From the NCBI GenBank assembly GCA_023382975.1, contig JAHDXO010000045.1:1-64000 (forward strand): a stretch of 64,000 nt of DNA, read 5' to 3'. This DNA is from Pirellulaceae bacterium. GTDB lineage: Bacteria > Planctomycetota > Planctomycetia > Pirellulales > Pirellulaceae. The translations under genes were made by a program, and so were the position numbers. Each line of letters opens with the position of its first letter. The stretch's first letter is position 1. Below the pieces are notes generated by a model. It made no database searches. It was not told the origin of the DNA and saw only the letters and a program-made list of their open reading frames with translations. Positions 47,381 through 56,663 of the stretch are shown here, piece by piece.

Positions 47381-48640
47381 TTAGAACCGTTTCACAATCA
47401 CGACCGAATTGATCCCGAGCATGCCGAACGAGTTGTTCAGAACGTAGCTCGGATGTTCCATCTCGCGCGGCTGATTCAGGACCAGACCTTTCAATTCGCA
47501 TTCCGGATCAAGTTCGTCGACGTTGATCGTCGCATGGCAGACCTTGTCCTGGAACGCGCCCAGATTGCCCGCCAGTTCCAGTGCGCCGGCCGCGCCCATG
47601 CTGTGTCCGATGAAGCTCTTGGTGTTGTTGAAGCACGTCCGGTCCGAGCCGCCGAAGATCCGCCGCAGAGCATCGCACTCTTGCGCGTCGCCGCTGGTCG
47701 TGCCGGTGGCATGCGTGCTGACGATGTCGATCTGCTCGGGCGCCAGCCCCGCGCGCTTCAGCGCCAGTTGCACGCACTCCGCCTGCCGCTCGGGATTGGG
47801 CAGCACGAAATCCGTGGCGTCTGTGTTCATCGCATAGCCGACCAGTTCGCCGTAGATCCGCGCGCCGCGCCGCCGAGCGTCGTCCAGTCGCTCCAGCGTG
47901 TAGACGCATCCTCCCTCGGCCACGACGATCCCGTTGCGGTTCAGATCGAACGGCCGCGATGCGCGAGCCGGATCGGTGTGCTCGGCCAACGCGCCCTGGC
48001 TGCGGAAACTGGCGAAGATCCCGAACGTGCGGATGCTCTCCGACACGCCGCCGCAAAACGCCAGATCGCATTCGTTCAACCGGAGCATTTGAGCGCCTTG
48101 GATCAGGCCGGCATTGCCAGCCGCACAGGCCGCCCCGATCGTGTAGTGCGGCCCCGTGATCCCCATGTTCAATGCCACTTCGCCCGCGGGGTTGTTCGCC
48201 ACGGTGCGAGGGTTGTGGTGGTGCGACCAGAAACTGGTGTCGTAATCGTACCCCTTGATCTCGAAGATCTCGTTTTCCGTCTCGACGTTGCCGTGCTCGG
48301 TAACCCCCAAGTAGATGCCGACTCGCGATTTGTCGATGTTCTCCCAGTCCAGTCCGGCGTCGCGAACCGATTCGTTGCTGCAGTAGATTCCCACGCTGCC
48401 GGCCCGCGTCCCGCGCCGCAGCTCCTTGCGGGCCTGGTAACGGCGTTCGTCGAAGTGACAGATGCCGGCAAAGGTCTTGCCTACGTAGCGAATCTCGTAT
48501 TCCGACACGCCGCTGCGCCCGTTCAACAGGCTCTCGCGGAACTCGCCCAGCGAATTCCCGTTCGGCGCCGTCAATCCGATTCCTGTCAAGACAATCCGTT
48601 GATTGTCCGGCAGATGACTTGACGAAGTGGTTGCGACCAT
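47381..48640 (-). CDS. beta-ketoacyl-ACP synthase (FabF-like ketosynthase)
   Basis: 419 residues. A KAS I/II-fold enzyme with the Cys-His-His set: nucleophile in TIGAACAAGNAGL, His in THATGTTSGDAQE and His in SFIGHSMGAAGA. The Cys context differs from the housekeeping FabF (TACATS), suggesting a specialised clade. It condenses malonyl-ACP with an acyl-ACP. It starts the KS-ACP-desaturase-desaturase-dehydratase run. Start at 48640 assumed from the LTGIGLTAPNGNSLGEF region. Confidence 0.92.
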   Translation of the reverse strand: MVATTSSSHLPDNQRIVLTGIGLTAPNGNSLGEFRESLLNGRSGVSEYEIRYVGKTFAGICHFDERRYQARKELRRGTRAGSVGIYCSNESVRDAGLDWENIDKSRVGIYLGVTEHGNVETENEIFEIKGYDYDTSFWSHHHNPRTVANNPAGEVALNMGITGPHYTIGAACAAGNAGLIQGAQMLRLNECDLAFCGGVSESIRTFGIFASFRSQGALAEHTDPARASRPFDLNRNGIVVAEGGCVYTLERLDDARRRGARIYGELVGYAMNTDATDFVLPNPERQAECVQLALKRAGLAPEQIDIVSTHATGTTSGDAQECDALRRIFGGSDRTCFNNTKSFIGHSMGAAGALELAGNLGAFQDKVCHATINVDELDPECELKGLVLNQPREMEHPSYVLNNSFGMLGINSVVIVKRF

Positions 48641-48886
48641 ATTTCCTTTCCGACGAGCCGGGAGGATTTCGAGAGTTCTGCGTCCGGCTCTTTGACAACT
48701 AAGAAACTACCCATTTCCACAGATATTGGCAAGCGCCCCGAACAGGAGACGGCCGAGATTTGGGACAGGGATCTCCGCGATTGTAGCCGGAAGCGTGAAC
48801 GAGGAAAGGCTCCAGGCTCTGGCGAGTGCAGCGACCCCGCTTGTTCGCCTTGAAGACGCACTCATCCCGTTTTCGAAGTGCAAACA

Positions 48887-49885
48887 TCAAAGTCCGGTCG
48901 GTGACAATTCCGCTGCCAAACGCTTCATGCCTTCGGCCGTGGAAATCTGCGGGAGATAACCAAAGTCATTTCGGGCCCGCTGGATGTCAAAATAGTGACT
49001 CTTGGCTAACTGAGAAGCCAGAAATCGCGTCATCCGCGGTTCGCTCGTCCAACCCATGGTTCGGTAAGCGGTCTCCATGGTCGCTCCGATCCTCCAAGCG
49101 GTTCGAAACGACAGCGATTTTCGCACCGGCGGCAGGCCAGCCAAGCCCAGGATTTCATTGATCCAATTCCAGCAATTGACGGGTTCGCCCTGGCTGATGA
49201 AATACGCTCGGCCGCAAACCTTCGAGCCCTCTTCCAAAGCATCCGCCGCTTGCAGGTGGGCCGCGGCAGCGTTTTCCACGTAGATCATGTCGACCAGATT
49301 CTTCCCGTCTCCAACTCGGCGCAACTTCCCTTGGCGCGCCCGGTTCAGCAACCGCGGGATCAGGTGGCTGTCTCTAGGACCCCATATCAGGTGAGGCCGA
49401 AGGGCGCAGGTCACCAGTCCCTGCTGACCACTGGACGCCAGCACATGCTGCTCGGCCAATGCCTTGGTGTGTGGATAGTGGCACAGCCACCGGGAAGCGT
49501 ACGGGACCGATTCGTCCACGCCGTTCTGGTCGCTGCCGTCGAACGTGACGCTGGGGCTGCTGGTGTAAACCAGTTTCCGCACGCGATGCCGCAGGCAACC
49601 GGCTACGATGTTCTTGGTCGCCAGGGTGTTGATGCTGTAGTAGTGATCCCAACTGCCCCAGATGCCTGCCACGGCGGCGGCGTGGAAGACGACGTCCATG
49701 CCGTGGCACACGACCATGGCCAGATCCGCGTCGCGCAGATCGCCTTGAACCGTCTCGACACACATGGATTCCAGAGCCGGGTAGGATCCGCGCGAAACGC
49801 ATCGCACTCGATCGCCGCGGGCGACCAATTGTTCGACAAGATAGCGGCCGAGAAATCCACCGGCCCCGGTGACGAGGACTCTCAC
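48887..49885 (-). CDS. oleD: OleD-like NAD(P)-dependent 2-alkyl-3-oxoacid reductase
   Basis: 332 residues from GTG 49885, with AAGG eight bases upstream. Short-chain-dehydrogenase/3-beta-HSD fold: VTGAGGFLGR (5-14), the catalytic YPHTK and the LRPHLIWGPRDSHLIPRLL and VDMIYVENAAAAHL motifs that are typical of OleD. OleD reduces 2-alkyl-3-ketoacids in long-chain olefin biosynthesis. OleA, B and C are not in this window. It is 246 bases upstream of the ketosynthase, same strand; whether they share a promoter is not resolved. Confidence 0.8.
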   Translation of the reverse strand: MRVLVTGAGGFLGRYLVEQLVARGDRVRCVSRGSYPALESMCVETVQGDLRDADLAMVVCHGMDVVFHAAAVAGIWGSWDHYYSINTLATKNIVAGCLRHRVRKLVYTSSPSVTFDGSDQNGVDESVPYASRWLCHYPHTKALAEQHVLASSGQQGLVTCALRPHLIWGPRDSHLIPRLLNRARQGKLRRVGDGKNLVDMIYVENAAAAHLQAADALEEGSKVCGRAYFISQGEPVNCWNWINEILGLAGLPPVRKSLSFRTAWRIGATMETAYRTMGWTSEPRMTRFLASQLAKSHYFDIQRARNDFGYLPQISTAEGMKRLAAELSPTGL

Positions 49886-49992
49886 AATGATCGCCTTCTG
49901 AAGTCTCCGAACTTGGCAGCGCGAACGATGCCCAAATGGTCCAGCCGTTGAAGATACCGTCTCCCCAACCGCTTGGACACCCACCGCCCAAT

Positions 49993-51186
49993 TCACTCTC
50001 CGCCCAACGTCCTGCGGATCGTCTGTGCCGGTACGACCGATCGAAAAACCATCTGATTGCCGGCGGGTTCGGTCGACGAGACAAGTCCGGCGACGGCGCC
50101 TTGCGGATTGAAGACGGGCGATCCGCTGGAACCATCCGCGAATTCGGCCGTCACGCTCATCTTGATCGTGGAACGACCGTACAGGATGACGGCCGCGTAG
50201 CGGCTGATGTGACCGTGGCTCAACGTGAAAAACCGACCGGACGGATGGGAGATGATTGTCACCGGCGTTCCCGTCACGTCTCCTGGAGAAAGCGGGCAGA
50301 AATCCAATCCGTCGGCGGCGATCCGCAACAGGGCCAGGTCTTCGCTTTGATCCGCGACCAGGACTTCGACGATCGGATGCACGCTGCCGTCCGACAATCG
50401 CACGCCGCGCGACACGATTTCCGACGACTTGTCCAGCACGTGGTAGGCCGTCGCGATCACTCCCGTTGCTGTCAATACGACGCCGCCGGCGTGCGTAACC
50501 GTCCCGTCGCGATACAACTGGCCGATCACCACGACCGACCGGCGGTATCGGTCGTAGATTTCCGCGGGACTCAGACCCGGCGAGAGCGGAACTGGCTCCG
50601 GCAACGCGATCGCTGTTGCGGGCCGCGTGCGTCTCAATTGTTCTCGCCACCGCTCGTAACCGACGACGTCTCCCGAGGATCGAATGCGATGCAGTTGTTG
50701 CACCAGATTGTTGAGGATCTCGCCGTCGTAAACGACCTCGCCGATCCAACCGGTGGCGTCGACATCCTCCTCGGCCCGGTACTGTGGTCCCAGCGGGATC
50801 GTGCTCTGCTCGACTCGCTCGAAGCCACGAGGCACGACCAGGCTGAGGCCCGCGAGGTTCTCGGGGCCCAGCGAAAACCGCAGCACGCCCGATTTGCCGA
50901 TCAGCAACCGGTACTCGCCGTCTTTCCAGCGCACCACGACTCGGTCATCGACCAGGCAATCCCCTTGGTCATTTCGCAAGCGAATCAGCACGGGATACGA
51001 CCCGCGGTTGCTCGATTGATCGAGAAAACGGGCGAACTGTTCCTGGTCGATCCCGACGGCTTGGTAGAAGTCCAGGATGGAAACCTCTTGCGACGGTGCC
51101 GACACCCGTTGCCGTCGCGCATAGCGGGCGACGACGATTCCCAGCAGCAGCAGAGCCAACAGGATCGGTACAAGAGGACGTTTCAT
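49993..51186 (-). CDS. membrane-anchored trypsin-like serine protease
   Basis: 397 residues from ATG 51186. An N-terminal membrane helix (about 4-21) anchors it. A helical region (30-200) is followed by a trypsin-like domain with the triad His (IATAYHVLD), Asp (SEDLALLRI) and Ser (DGSSGSPVFNPQG). No PDZ domain follows, unlike DegP/HtrA. It probably acts in the periplasm on misfolded or signalling proteins. It lies just upstream of oleD on the same strand but is not obviously linked. Confidence 0.85.
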   Translation of the reverse strand: MKRPLVPILLALLLLGIVVARYARRQRVSAPSQEVSILDFYQAVGIDQEQFARFLDQSSNRGSYPVLIRLRNDQGDCLVDDRVVVRWKDGEYRLLIGKSGVLRFSLGPENLAGLSLVVPRGFERVEQSTIPLGPQYRAEEDVDATGWIGEVVYDGEILNNLVQQLHRIRSSGDVVGYERWREQLRRTRPATAIALPEPVPLSPGLSPAEIYDRYRRSVVVIGQLYRDGTVTHAGGVVLTATGVIATAYHVLDKSSEIVSRGVRLSDGSVHPIVEVLVADQSEDLALLRIAADGLDFCPLSPGDVTGTPVTIISHPSGRFFTLSHGHISRYAAVILYGRSTIKMSVTAEFADGSSGSPVFNPQGAVAGLVSSTEPAGNQMVFRSVVPAQTIRRTLGGE

Positions 51187-51222
51187 GGTGGGCTTAGGCT
51201 CTCTGAACTCTCGCAAGTTCAG

Positions 51223-51717
51223 TTACGACGGCAGGTCTTTGGGCCGCCACAGACGAATCAACTGGCCGCGTGTGCCGGCGACAAATTCGCGCCAGCCGGC
51301 GATCTCCAACGAGATGTGGGCCAACGCGGCCGTCGGCATCTTCTCGTACGATCCGGTGAGCTGTTCCAGCAGATCCTCCAGACCCGGATTATGGCCGACC
51401 ATCATCACCGCCGCGTATTCGTCTGGCAAGCTGCGAAGGTACTGACGGTACTCGTCCGGAGGCGCTTGGTACAAGCTGCTGCTCGTGTCGATCGCGCCCC
51501 GGTAATCGCAGTGCAAAGCGACTTGGCGAGCCGTCACTTGGGCGCGAGCGGCGGTCGAGGCGATGATCAGATCCGGTGTCAGTCCGTGCTGCTTGATCAG
51601 GCCTCCGACCTTCGGCGCATCCCGCAGTCCCCTGGCATTCAGCGGCCGATCATGGTCCGACACGGTTGGATCGTCCCAACTCGACTTGGCGTGTCTCAAC
51701 AGAAGGAGGGTTTTCAT
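51223..51717 (-). CDS. sixA: phosphohistidine phosphatase SixA-like
   Basis: 164 residues. The histidine-phosphatase RHG motif is LRHAKSSW (7-14) and the second catalytic His is in MMVGHNPGLEDLLEQL. Size and motifs match SixA, which dephosphorylates histidine residues in phosphorelay proteins. Adjacent to a ROK kinase and a protease on the same strand, spacing about 36-60 bases. Confidence 0.9.
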   Translation of the reverse strand: MKTLLLLRHAKSSWDDPTVSDHDRPLNARGLRDAPKVGGLIKQHGLTPDLIIASTAARAQVTARQVALHCDYRGAIDTSSSLYQAPPDEYRQYLRSLPDEYAAVMMVGHNPGLEDLLEQLTGSYEKMPTAALAHISLEIAGWREFVAGTRGQLIRLWRPKDLPS

Positions 51718-51777
51718 ACAGGTTGCCTTCGCCGAAATTGCTTCGCTCGCTCCTCGACGTGTCCGTGTGCCGGAGAC

Positions 51778-52770
51778 TCAAGGCTTGGCCCCGGACAGGC
51801 AGTCAGCCGCCCAGGCCGCGGCGCCCAGCACTCCCGCGTCGTCGCCCAACTCAGCCGGTACAACGCGGAACAAGTCCCGGTACGGGGACATGGCCGTCTC
51901 GCGAGCCATGGCATGGACGACTTCGACGAACAGTTGAGGCATGGCTTCGACCAGACCGCCACCCAGGATGATCGTGTCGGGGCACATGATGGTCACGAGG
52001 TTCCCCACCGCGACGCCGATTTTTTCCGCGGCGCGACGGACGATCTTGTCGACCGCCGTGTCGCCCTGGCGAATGGCTTCGGCCAGCATTCCGCTGCGGA
52101 TCTCTTGCAAGTCCGCGCCGATATGCTCGCGCAGATGCGGAGCCTCGCCCCGGTAGGCGGCTTTTGCCGCTTCGGCGGCAATCGCCAATCGGCTGGCTTC
52201 CGTTTCCAAACAGCCGAAATGCCCGCAGCCGCACAGATGGCCGTGCGGATCAATTTGCAGATGCCCGATCTCCATGCACGAGCTGAGCGTGCCTCGAAAG
52301 ATCTTGCCCTCGTACACACACCCGCCGCCGATGCCGGTGCCCGGGAAAACACCGACGACACATCGGGCTCCCCGACCTGCACCAAATCGATACTCGCCGT
52401 ACACACCCAGATCGACGTCGTTGGCGATCACCGCCCGGCAGCTAAACTGCTTCTCGATGAACTCTCGCAACGGCATCTCCTGCCACCCCAGATTGACGGC
52501 TTCCAGCAGGACCCCGCGGTCCATGTCCACCGGACCCGGGAAGCCGACTCCGATCCCGCTCAGATCTTCGGGTTTCAGCCCCGCGTTGGACAATGCGCCT
52601 TGGATGGTCTTCTCGATGCGTTCCAGTCCATTTCGGATTCCGCCGTGTCCCTTGGTGCGTTTCCGCTCTCGCCCGATCTCTTGAAAGTTGGCATCGAAAA
52701 TTTTCGCCAGCATTTTCGTGCCGCCGAGATCGAAACCCATCCAGTACGGCGGTTGTTTGGCATCACTCAT
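51778..52770 (-). CDS. ROK-family glucokinase / N-acetylglucosamine kinase-like
   Basis: 330 residues. N-terminal phosphate-binding FDLGGTKMLAKIFD, the ROK signature MEIGHLQIDPHGHLCGCGHFGCLE with the zinc-site cysteines, and LGGGLVEA. It phosphorylates glucose or a similar sugar at the expense of ATP. No N-terminal helix-turn-helix, so it is an enzyme and not a ROK repressor. Glucokinase is the best guess; substrate not proven. Confidence 0.88.
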   Translation of the reverse strand: MSDAKQPPYWMGFDLGGTKMLAKIFDANFQEIGRERKRTKGHGGIRNGLERIEKTIQGALSNAGLKPEDLSGIGVGFPGPVDMDRGVLLEAVNLGWQEMPLREFIEKQFSCRAVIANDVDLGVYGEYRFGAGRGARCVVGVFPGTGIGGGCVYEGKIFRGTLSSCMEIGHLQIDPHGHLCGCGHFGCLETEASRLAIAAEAAKAAYRGEAPHLREHIGADLQEIRSGMLAEAIRQGDTAVDKIVRRAAEKIGVAVGNLVTIMCPDTIILGGGLVEAMPQLFVEVVHAMARETAMSPYRDLFRVVPAELGDDAGVLGAAAWAADCLSGAKP

Positions 52771-53102
52771 GGATCGTGAATTCCTGAAGCCGTTGGCTTG
52801 AAAAGGGTTCGGATGTGGTTGCTGAGAATCGCGTTGATCTTGCCTCCTAGAATAACAAACTTCGTCGGCAATGCGACAGCCGCGAACGCTGGTTGGCTCG
52901 GATTATCCTCGCTGTAGGCAAATCGGGTGAGCGACGAATGCCGGGCAGTTGCAGGAGAGAGCCGTTTTCGATAAACTCGTCACATCGTCCGGATATTCTC
53001 GTCCAGACGGCCCCAGATCCCACCTTCCCCCAAGCATGCTTGGTGATCCCATAAACAGACTTTGATTTGGTTTTCAACTGTCAAAAACGAGGTTGCATCA
53101 CT
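52771..53102. other. 332-bp divergent intergenic region
   Basis: Separates the ROK kinase and hppA starts. An open frame on the minus strand here is not protein-like. No confident -35/-10 pair or riboswitch was recognised; it must hold the hppA promoter. Confidence 0.35.
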
Positions 53103-55733
53103 ATGTTTCAACAAGGTGTTCTTTCACGCTTCGCCCGCGTCGTCGGATTGACCGCGGTGCTGTTGCTGGTTGGATTGTGCGGTTTAGCCCAAGCGGCCGA
53201 AGGCGCCGCGCCGTCCACCGCGAGCAACGAGATGATCGTCGTGCTGATTTGGACCATCGCGTTCGTCGCGTCCATCGTGGCTCTTGTCCAGGCTTATCTC
53301 TTCTTCAAGTCGATGATGGCCTCGGATCCAGGAAACGATCGGATGCAGGAAATCGCCGGTTACGTGCGCGAAGGTGCGAACGCGTACCTGTGGCAGCAAT
53401 ACAAAGTGGTCGCGATCTTTTTCGTCGTGATCGTCGTGTTGCTGGCCTACGCCGCGTTCGGCTTGAACGTCCAAAGCAAGTGGGTACCGTTCGCCTTTTT
53501 GACCGGCGGTTTCTTCTCCGGCTTGGCGGGCTGGTGCGGCATGAAGACAGCGACCTACGCCAGCAACCGGACGGCTGCGGGTGCTCAGAAGTCGCTGAAC
53601 GCCGGTTTGCAGGTGGCCTTCCGTTCGGGCGCCGTGATGGGTCTGACGGTGGTCGGATTGGGCCTGCTGGACATCTGTCTGTGGTTCGCCATCCTGTACT
53701 GGCTGGTTCCCGTCATCGCTCCCCAGTACAGCCTGAGTCTGGTACAGATCACCGTGACCATGCTGTGCTTCGGCATGGGTGCCAGCAGCCAAGCGCTGTT
53801 CGCCCGCGTCGGTGGCGGTATCTTCACCAAGGCCGCCGACGTCGGGGCGGACTTGGTCGGCAAGGTCGAGCAGGGAATTCCCGAGGACGATCCCCGCAAC
53901 CCGGCGACCATCGCGGACAACGTGGGTGACAATGTCGGCGACGTGGCCGGTATGGGCGCGGACTTGTACGAATCGTACTGCGGTTCGATCCTCGCGACAG
54001 CCGCCTTGGGTGTTGCGGCCTACTCGACGCACCATCTGCTACCCGACAACGTGACCAGCCTTCAGGCTCAGCTTCAGGCGTTGCTGTTGCCGATGGCCAT
54101 CGCCGGCGTAGGCATCTTCCTGTCGATCCTGGGCATCTACACGGTGCGGACGAAGGAAGAGGCGACGCAGAAGAACTTGTTGGCCGCCCTCGGCATGGGC
54201 ATCAACGTTTCGACCGTGCTGGTCATGATCGCTTCGATCGGTCTGGCCTACTTCCTGATGCCGGCGACGAAAGGCACGCTGCTGTTCGGGATTCCGGGCG
54301 TCGCGTTCAGCGTCATCGTGGGTCTGCTGTCCGGATGGTTGATCGGGAAGTGGACCGAGTACGCCACCAGTGACGAGTACACTCCGACGAAGAAACTGGC
54401 CGATCAATCGCTGACGGGACCGGCCACGGTGATCATCGGCGGTATCGCGGACGGTATGCTGAGCGTCTGGTTCCCCGTGCTGGTCGTCTGCGCCGGCATG
54501 GTTTCCGCGTTCGGCTTCGCGGCGGGATGGAATTTCGCGGATATCAACTACTTCTCGCTGGGTTTGTACGGCGTGGGAATCGCGGCCGTCGGAATGCTCA
54601 GCACCCTGGGCATCACGCTGGCCACCGATGCGTACGGTCCGATCGCGGACAACGCGGGCGGCAACGCGGAGATGTCCCACCTGGATCCCGTTGTGCGAGA
54701 ACGCACGGACGCGCTCGACAGCCTGGGCAACACCACCGCGGCGACGGGCAAAGGTTTCGCCATCGGCTCGGCCGCGCTGACGGCTCTGGCGCTGTTGGCG
54801 GCTTACGTCGAGGAAGTCCGCATCGGTTTCGAGCACTGGGGCGAAGCGCTTGTCGCGAAAGAGTTGGCTGCCGAGCCCGCGGGCTTCTACAAAGCGTCGC
54901 AAGGCTTCGTCGTGCAGAAACTCGATAAGAGCGGCGTGCGAACGTTCATGGCCATGCCGACCGATGTCCGGGATAAGGACGTCGAGCAGGCTTGGGACGC
55001 CCTGACCTTCACGTCGGCCAAGCCAGCCACCATCCCCGCGGAGATGTTCAAGACCGACACGGACGACGGCATCCCGGTCTTCGCCGCCACCGGAGCGGCG
55101 CTGGTGCCGGTCCATGAGGCGACCTTGTCGGCGTTCTCCGAATATTACGACAGCACGCTGATGAATCCCAAAGTGCTGGTCGGAGTCTTCCTGGGCGCCA
55201 TGGCGGTGTTCGTGTTCTGCGCGTTGACGATGAAGGCCGTGGGACGGGCCGCAAAGGGCATGGTCGAAGAAGTTCGGCGTCAATTCAAAGAGAAGCCGGG
55301 CATCATGGAAGGCACCGACCGACCGGACTACGCCCGCCCCGTGGCGATCAGCACCCAGGCCGCCCAGCGCGAGATGATCATCCCGTCGATTCTCGGGTTG
55401 GCGCTGCCGGTCGTCACCGGCATGGTGCTGGGAGTTGCCGGCGTCATGGGACTGCTGGTCGGAACCCTGACCGCCGGGTTCTGTGTGGCCATCTTCATGG
55501 CCAACGCCGGTGGTTCGTGGGATAACGCCAAGAAGTACATCGAACGCGGCGCGCACGGCGGAAAGCGCACCGACGCCCACAAGGCGGCCGTCGTCGGCGA
55601 TACCGTCGGCGATCCGTTCAAGGACACCAGCGGTCCGAGTCTGAACATCTTGATCAAGCTGATGATGATGGTCAGCGTCGTCGCCGCCGGTCTGGTCGTC
55701 CGCTACAGCCTGGTCGCCATGGGCATCTTCTAG
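53103..55733 (+). CDS. hppA: membrane-bound ion-translocating pyrophosphatase, K+-dependent type
   Basis: 876 residues, about 16 membrane helices. The catalytic signature DLVGKVEQGIPEDDPRNPAT and DNVGDNVGDVAGMGADLYE is intact. The site GNTTAA carries Ala where K+-independent enzymes have Lys, indicating the K+-dependent subfamily, which includes Na+-pumping members. A signal-like extra N-terminus (QAAEGAAPS at about 31-39) precedes the first helix. About 90-110 extra residues at roughly 575-685 (from GFEHWGEALVAK to NPKVLVG) are absent from typical family members. A strong terminator follows. Confidence 0.95.
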   Translation: MFQQGVLSRFARVVGLTAVLLLVGLCGLAQAAEGAAPSTASNEMIVVLIWTIAFVASIVALVQAYLFFKSMMASDPGNDRMQEIAGYVREGANAYLWQQYKVVAIFFVVIVVLLAYAAFGLNVQSKWVPFAFLTGGFFSGLAGWCGMKTATYASNRTAAGAQKSLNAGLQVAFRSGAVMGLTVVGLGLLDICLWFAILYWLVPVIAPQYSLSLVQITVTMLCFGMGASSQALFARVGGGIFTKAADVGADLVGKVEQGIPEDDPRNPATIADNVGDNVGDVAGMGADLYESYCGSILATAALGVAAYSTHHLLPDNVTSLQAQLQALLLPMAIAGVGIFLSILGIYTVRTKEEATQKNLLAALGMGINVSTVLVMIASIGLAYFLMPATKGTLLFGIPGVAFSVIVGLLSGWLIGKWTEYATSDEYTPTKKLADQSLTGPATVIIGGIADGMLSVWFPVLVVCAGMVSAFGFAAGWNFADINYFSLGLYGVGIAAVGMLSTLGITLATDAYGPIADNAGGNAEMSHLDPVVRERTDALDSLGNTTAATGKGFAIGSAALTALALLAAYVEEVRIGFEHWGEALVAKELAAEPAGFYKASQGFVVQKLDKSGVRTFMAMPTDVRDKDVEQAWDALTFTSAKPATIPAEMFKTDTDDGIPVFAATGAALVPVHEATLSAFSEYYDSTLMNPKVLVGVFLGAMAVFVFCALTMKAVGRAAKGMVEEVRRQFKEKPGIMEGTDRPDYARPVAISTQAAQREMIIPSILGLALPVVTGMVLGVAGVMGLLVGTLTAGFCVAIFMANAGGSWDNAKKYIERGAHGGKRTDAHKAAVVGDTVGDPFKDTSGPSLNILIKLMMMVSVVAAGLVVRYSLVAMGIF

Positions 55734-55795
55734 TCAGCGACCAGCCGACGCCCGCTTCGGCCACGGTGCCCAACGGGCCAAGTTGCCAAAAGAAC

Positions 55796-55830
55796 AAGCC
55801 CGACTTCCAACCAGGAAGCCGGGCTTTTTT
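55796..55830 (+). terminator. Rho-independent terminator of hppA
   Basis: AAGCCCGACTTCC, loop AACCA, GGAAGCCGGGCT, then TTTTTT. A 12-base stem with one mismatch and a T-run, 60 bases after the hppA stop. Confidence 0.92.
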
Positions 55831-55917
55831 CATGCGCCGCCCACGGTCAACCGCCGCATCCCCGGCACACGCCGAACCGCTGTCCCGTCTGGCGCGATCG
55901 CGGACTATAATCTCTCC

Positions 55918-56050
55918 ATGCAATTGATCATCAATACGTTTGGCACAAGTCTGCGGCGCAAGGGCGAGCGGTTGATCATCAAGTCGCCCGCTTCGCCGCG
56001 TCCCGTCGAAATCTCCGCGCACAAGGTGCAGAGCCTGGTGATCGCCACCG
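55918..56050 (+). pseudogene. cas1: cas1 fragment (N-terminal ~44 residues)
   Basis: The frame starts MQLIINTFGTSLRRKG and runs to VQSLVIATG, which matches the conserved N-terminus of many Cas1 proteins (MQL-NTYGT-L then KKV-SILITTGA). The remaining ~280 residues of the integrase, including its catalytic residues, are absent. The frame continues directly into a CRISPR-like repeat and nonsense. No cas2 or effector genes lie nearby. It is a remnant of a lost CRISPR-Cas locus. Confidence 0.6.
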
Positions 56051-56052
56051 GC

Positions 56053-56089
56053 GCCGACCAACCCGAGCCAACACAACAAGGATTGAAAC
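56053..56089 (+). CRISPR. single degenerate CRISPR-like repeat
   Basis: The 37-base stretch ends in GGATTGAAAC, the classic 3' end of many type I/III repeats. It begins about where the cas1 homology stops. No second copy is present in the next 600 bases, so there is no array. A remnant, or a chance match; the fusion to cas1 supports the first. Confidence 0.4.
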
Positions 56090-56663
56090 CGTTGGCAACC
56101 TTTCTCCCCGATGAACTGCGAGACTGGCACCGGGGTGCTTGCGCCACACCGCTCGCCAGCCAACGAACGCGGGCCAACAATGCATGGATGGCAACCTCGA
56201 ACGCGACTCGGCGAGCTCGGGGCACACGCGTCGAGGGTGACGGTAATCTCCCCCAACAAGCTCGATGATCTCACCGACGCCCTGTCGATTCGCCGGTTCA
56301 CGGTTTCGCATTCGTCGATGGACGGAATGCCCGTATCGGCGACCGACGGTCCAGACGAAGACGAATGCCGCAAACCGTTCCCGACGCCATAGGGGCGCTG
56401 CCTCGGCCCCAATCGGTGACTCTCACGATAGTTCGCTCGACGCCTGCCGCGTCCACGTCCGCGCCGCTTTGCCTACGTGCCTCGACACCGCAAGCTCGCA
56501 AGCGGAAGAGACTCGCAGGCGAAAACCCGGCAAGGGCCGATCGCTGGAGGTCGGGAATCTCGAAAATGCGCAAGGTTGCGAATTTCCGGGACGATTGCCG
56601 ACGTTTTCAGCGGTATTTCCAGCGCAGCGATCGGGGTGCTGTGGGGGAATCTGCCCGCCGGGG
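56090..56663. other. 574-bp region without recognisable gene
   Basis: Follows the cas1 remnant. Open frames on both strands (up to ~140 residues) have biased, Arg/Ser/Pro-rich compositions with no motifs and are not called. It may be decayed former CRISPR-Cas sequence. Confidence 0.5.

Noticed and set aside
49936..52779. 947-residue plus-strand frame opposite protease, SixA and ROK kinase
   Set aside because: Antisense shadow of three genes with full catalytic motifs.
56053..56663. Possible CRISPR array after the cas1 fragment
   Set aside because: Only one repeat-like element; no second copy or regular spacing in the following 600 bases.
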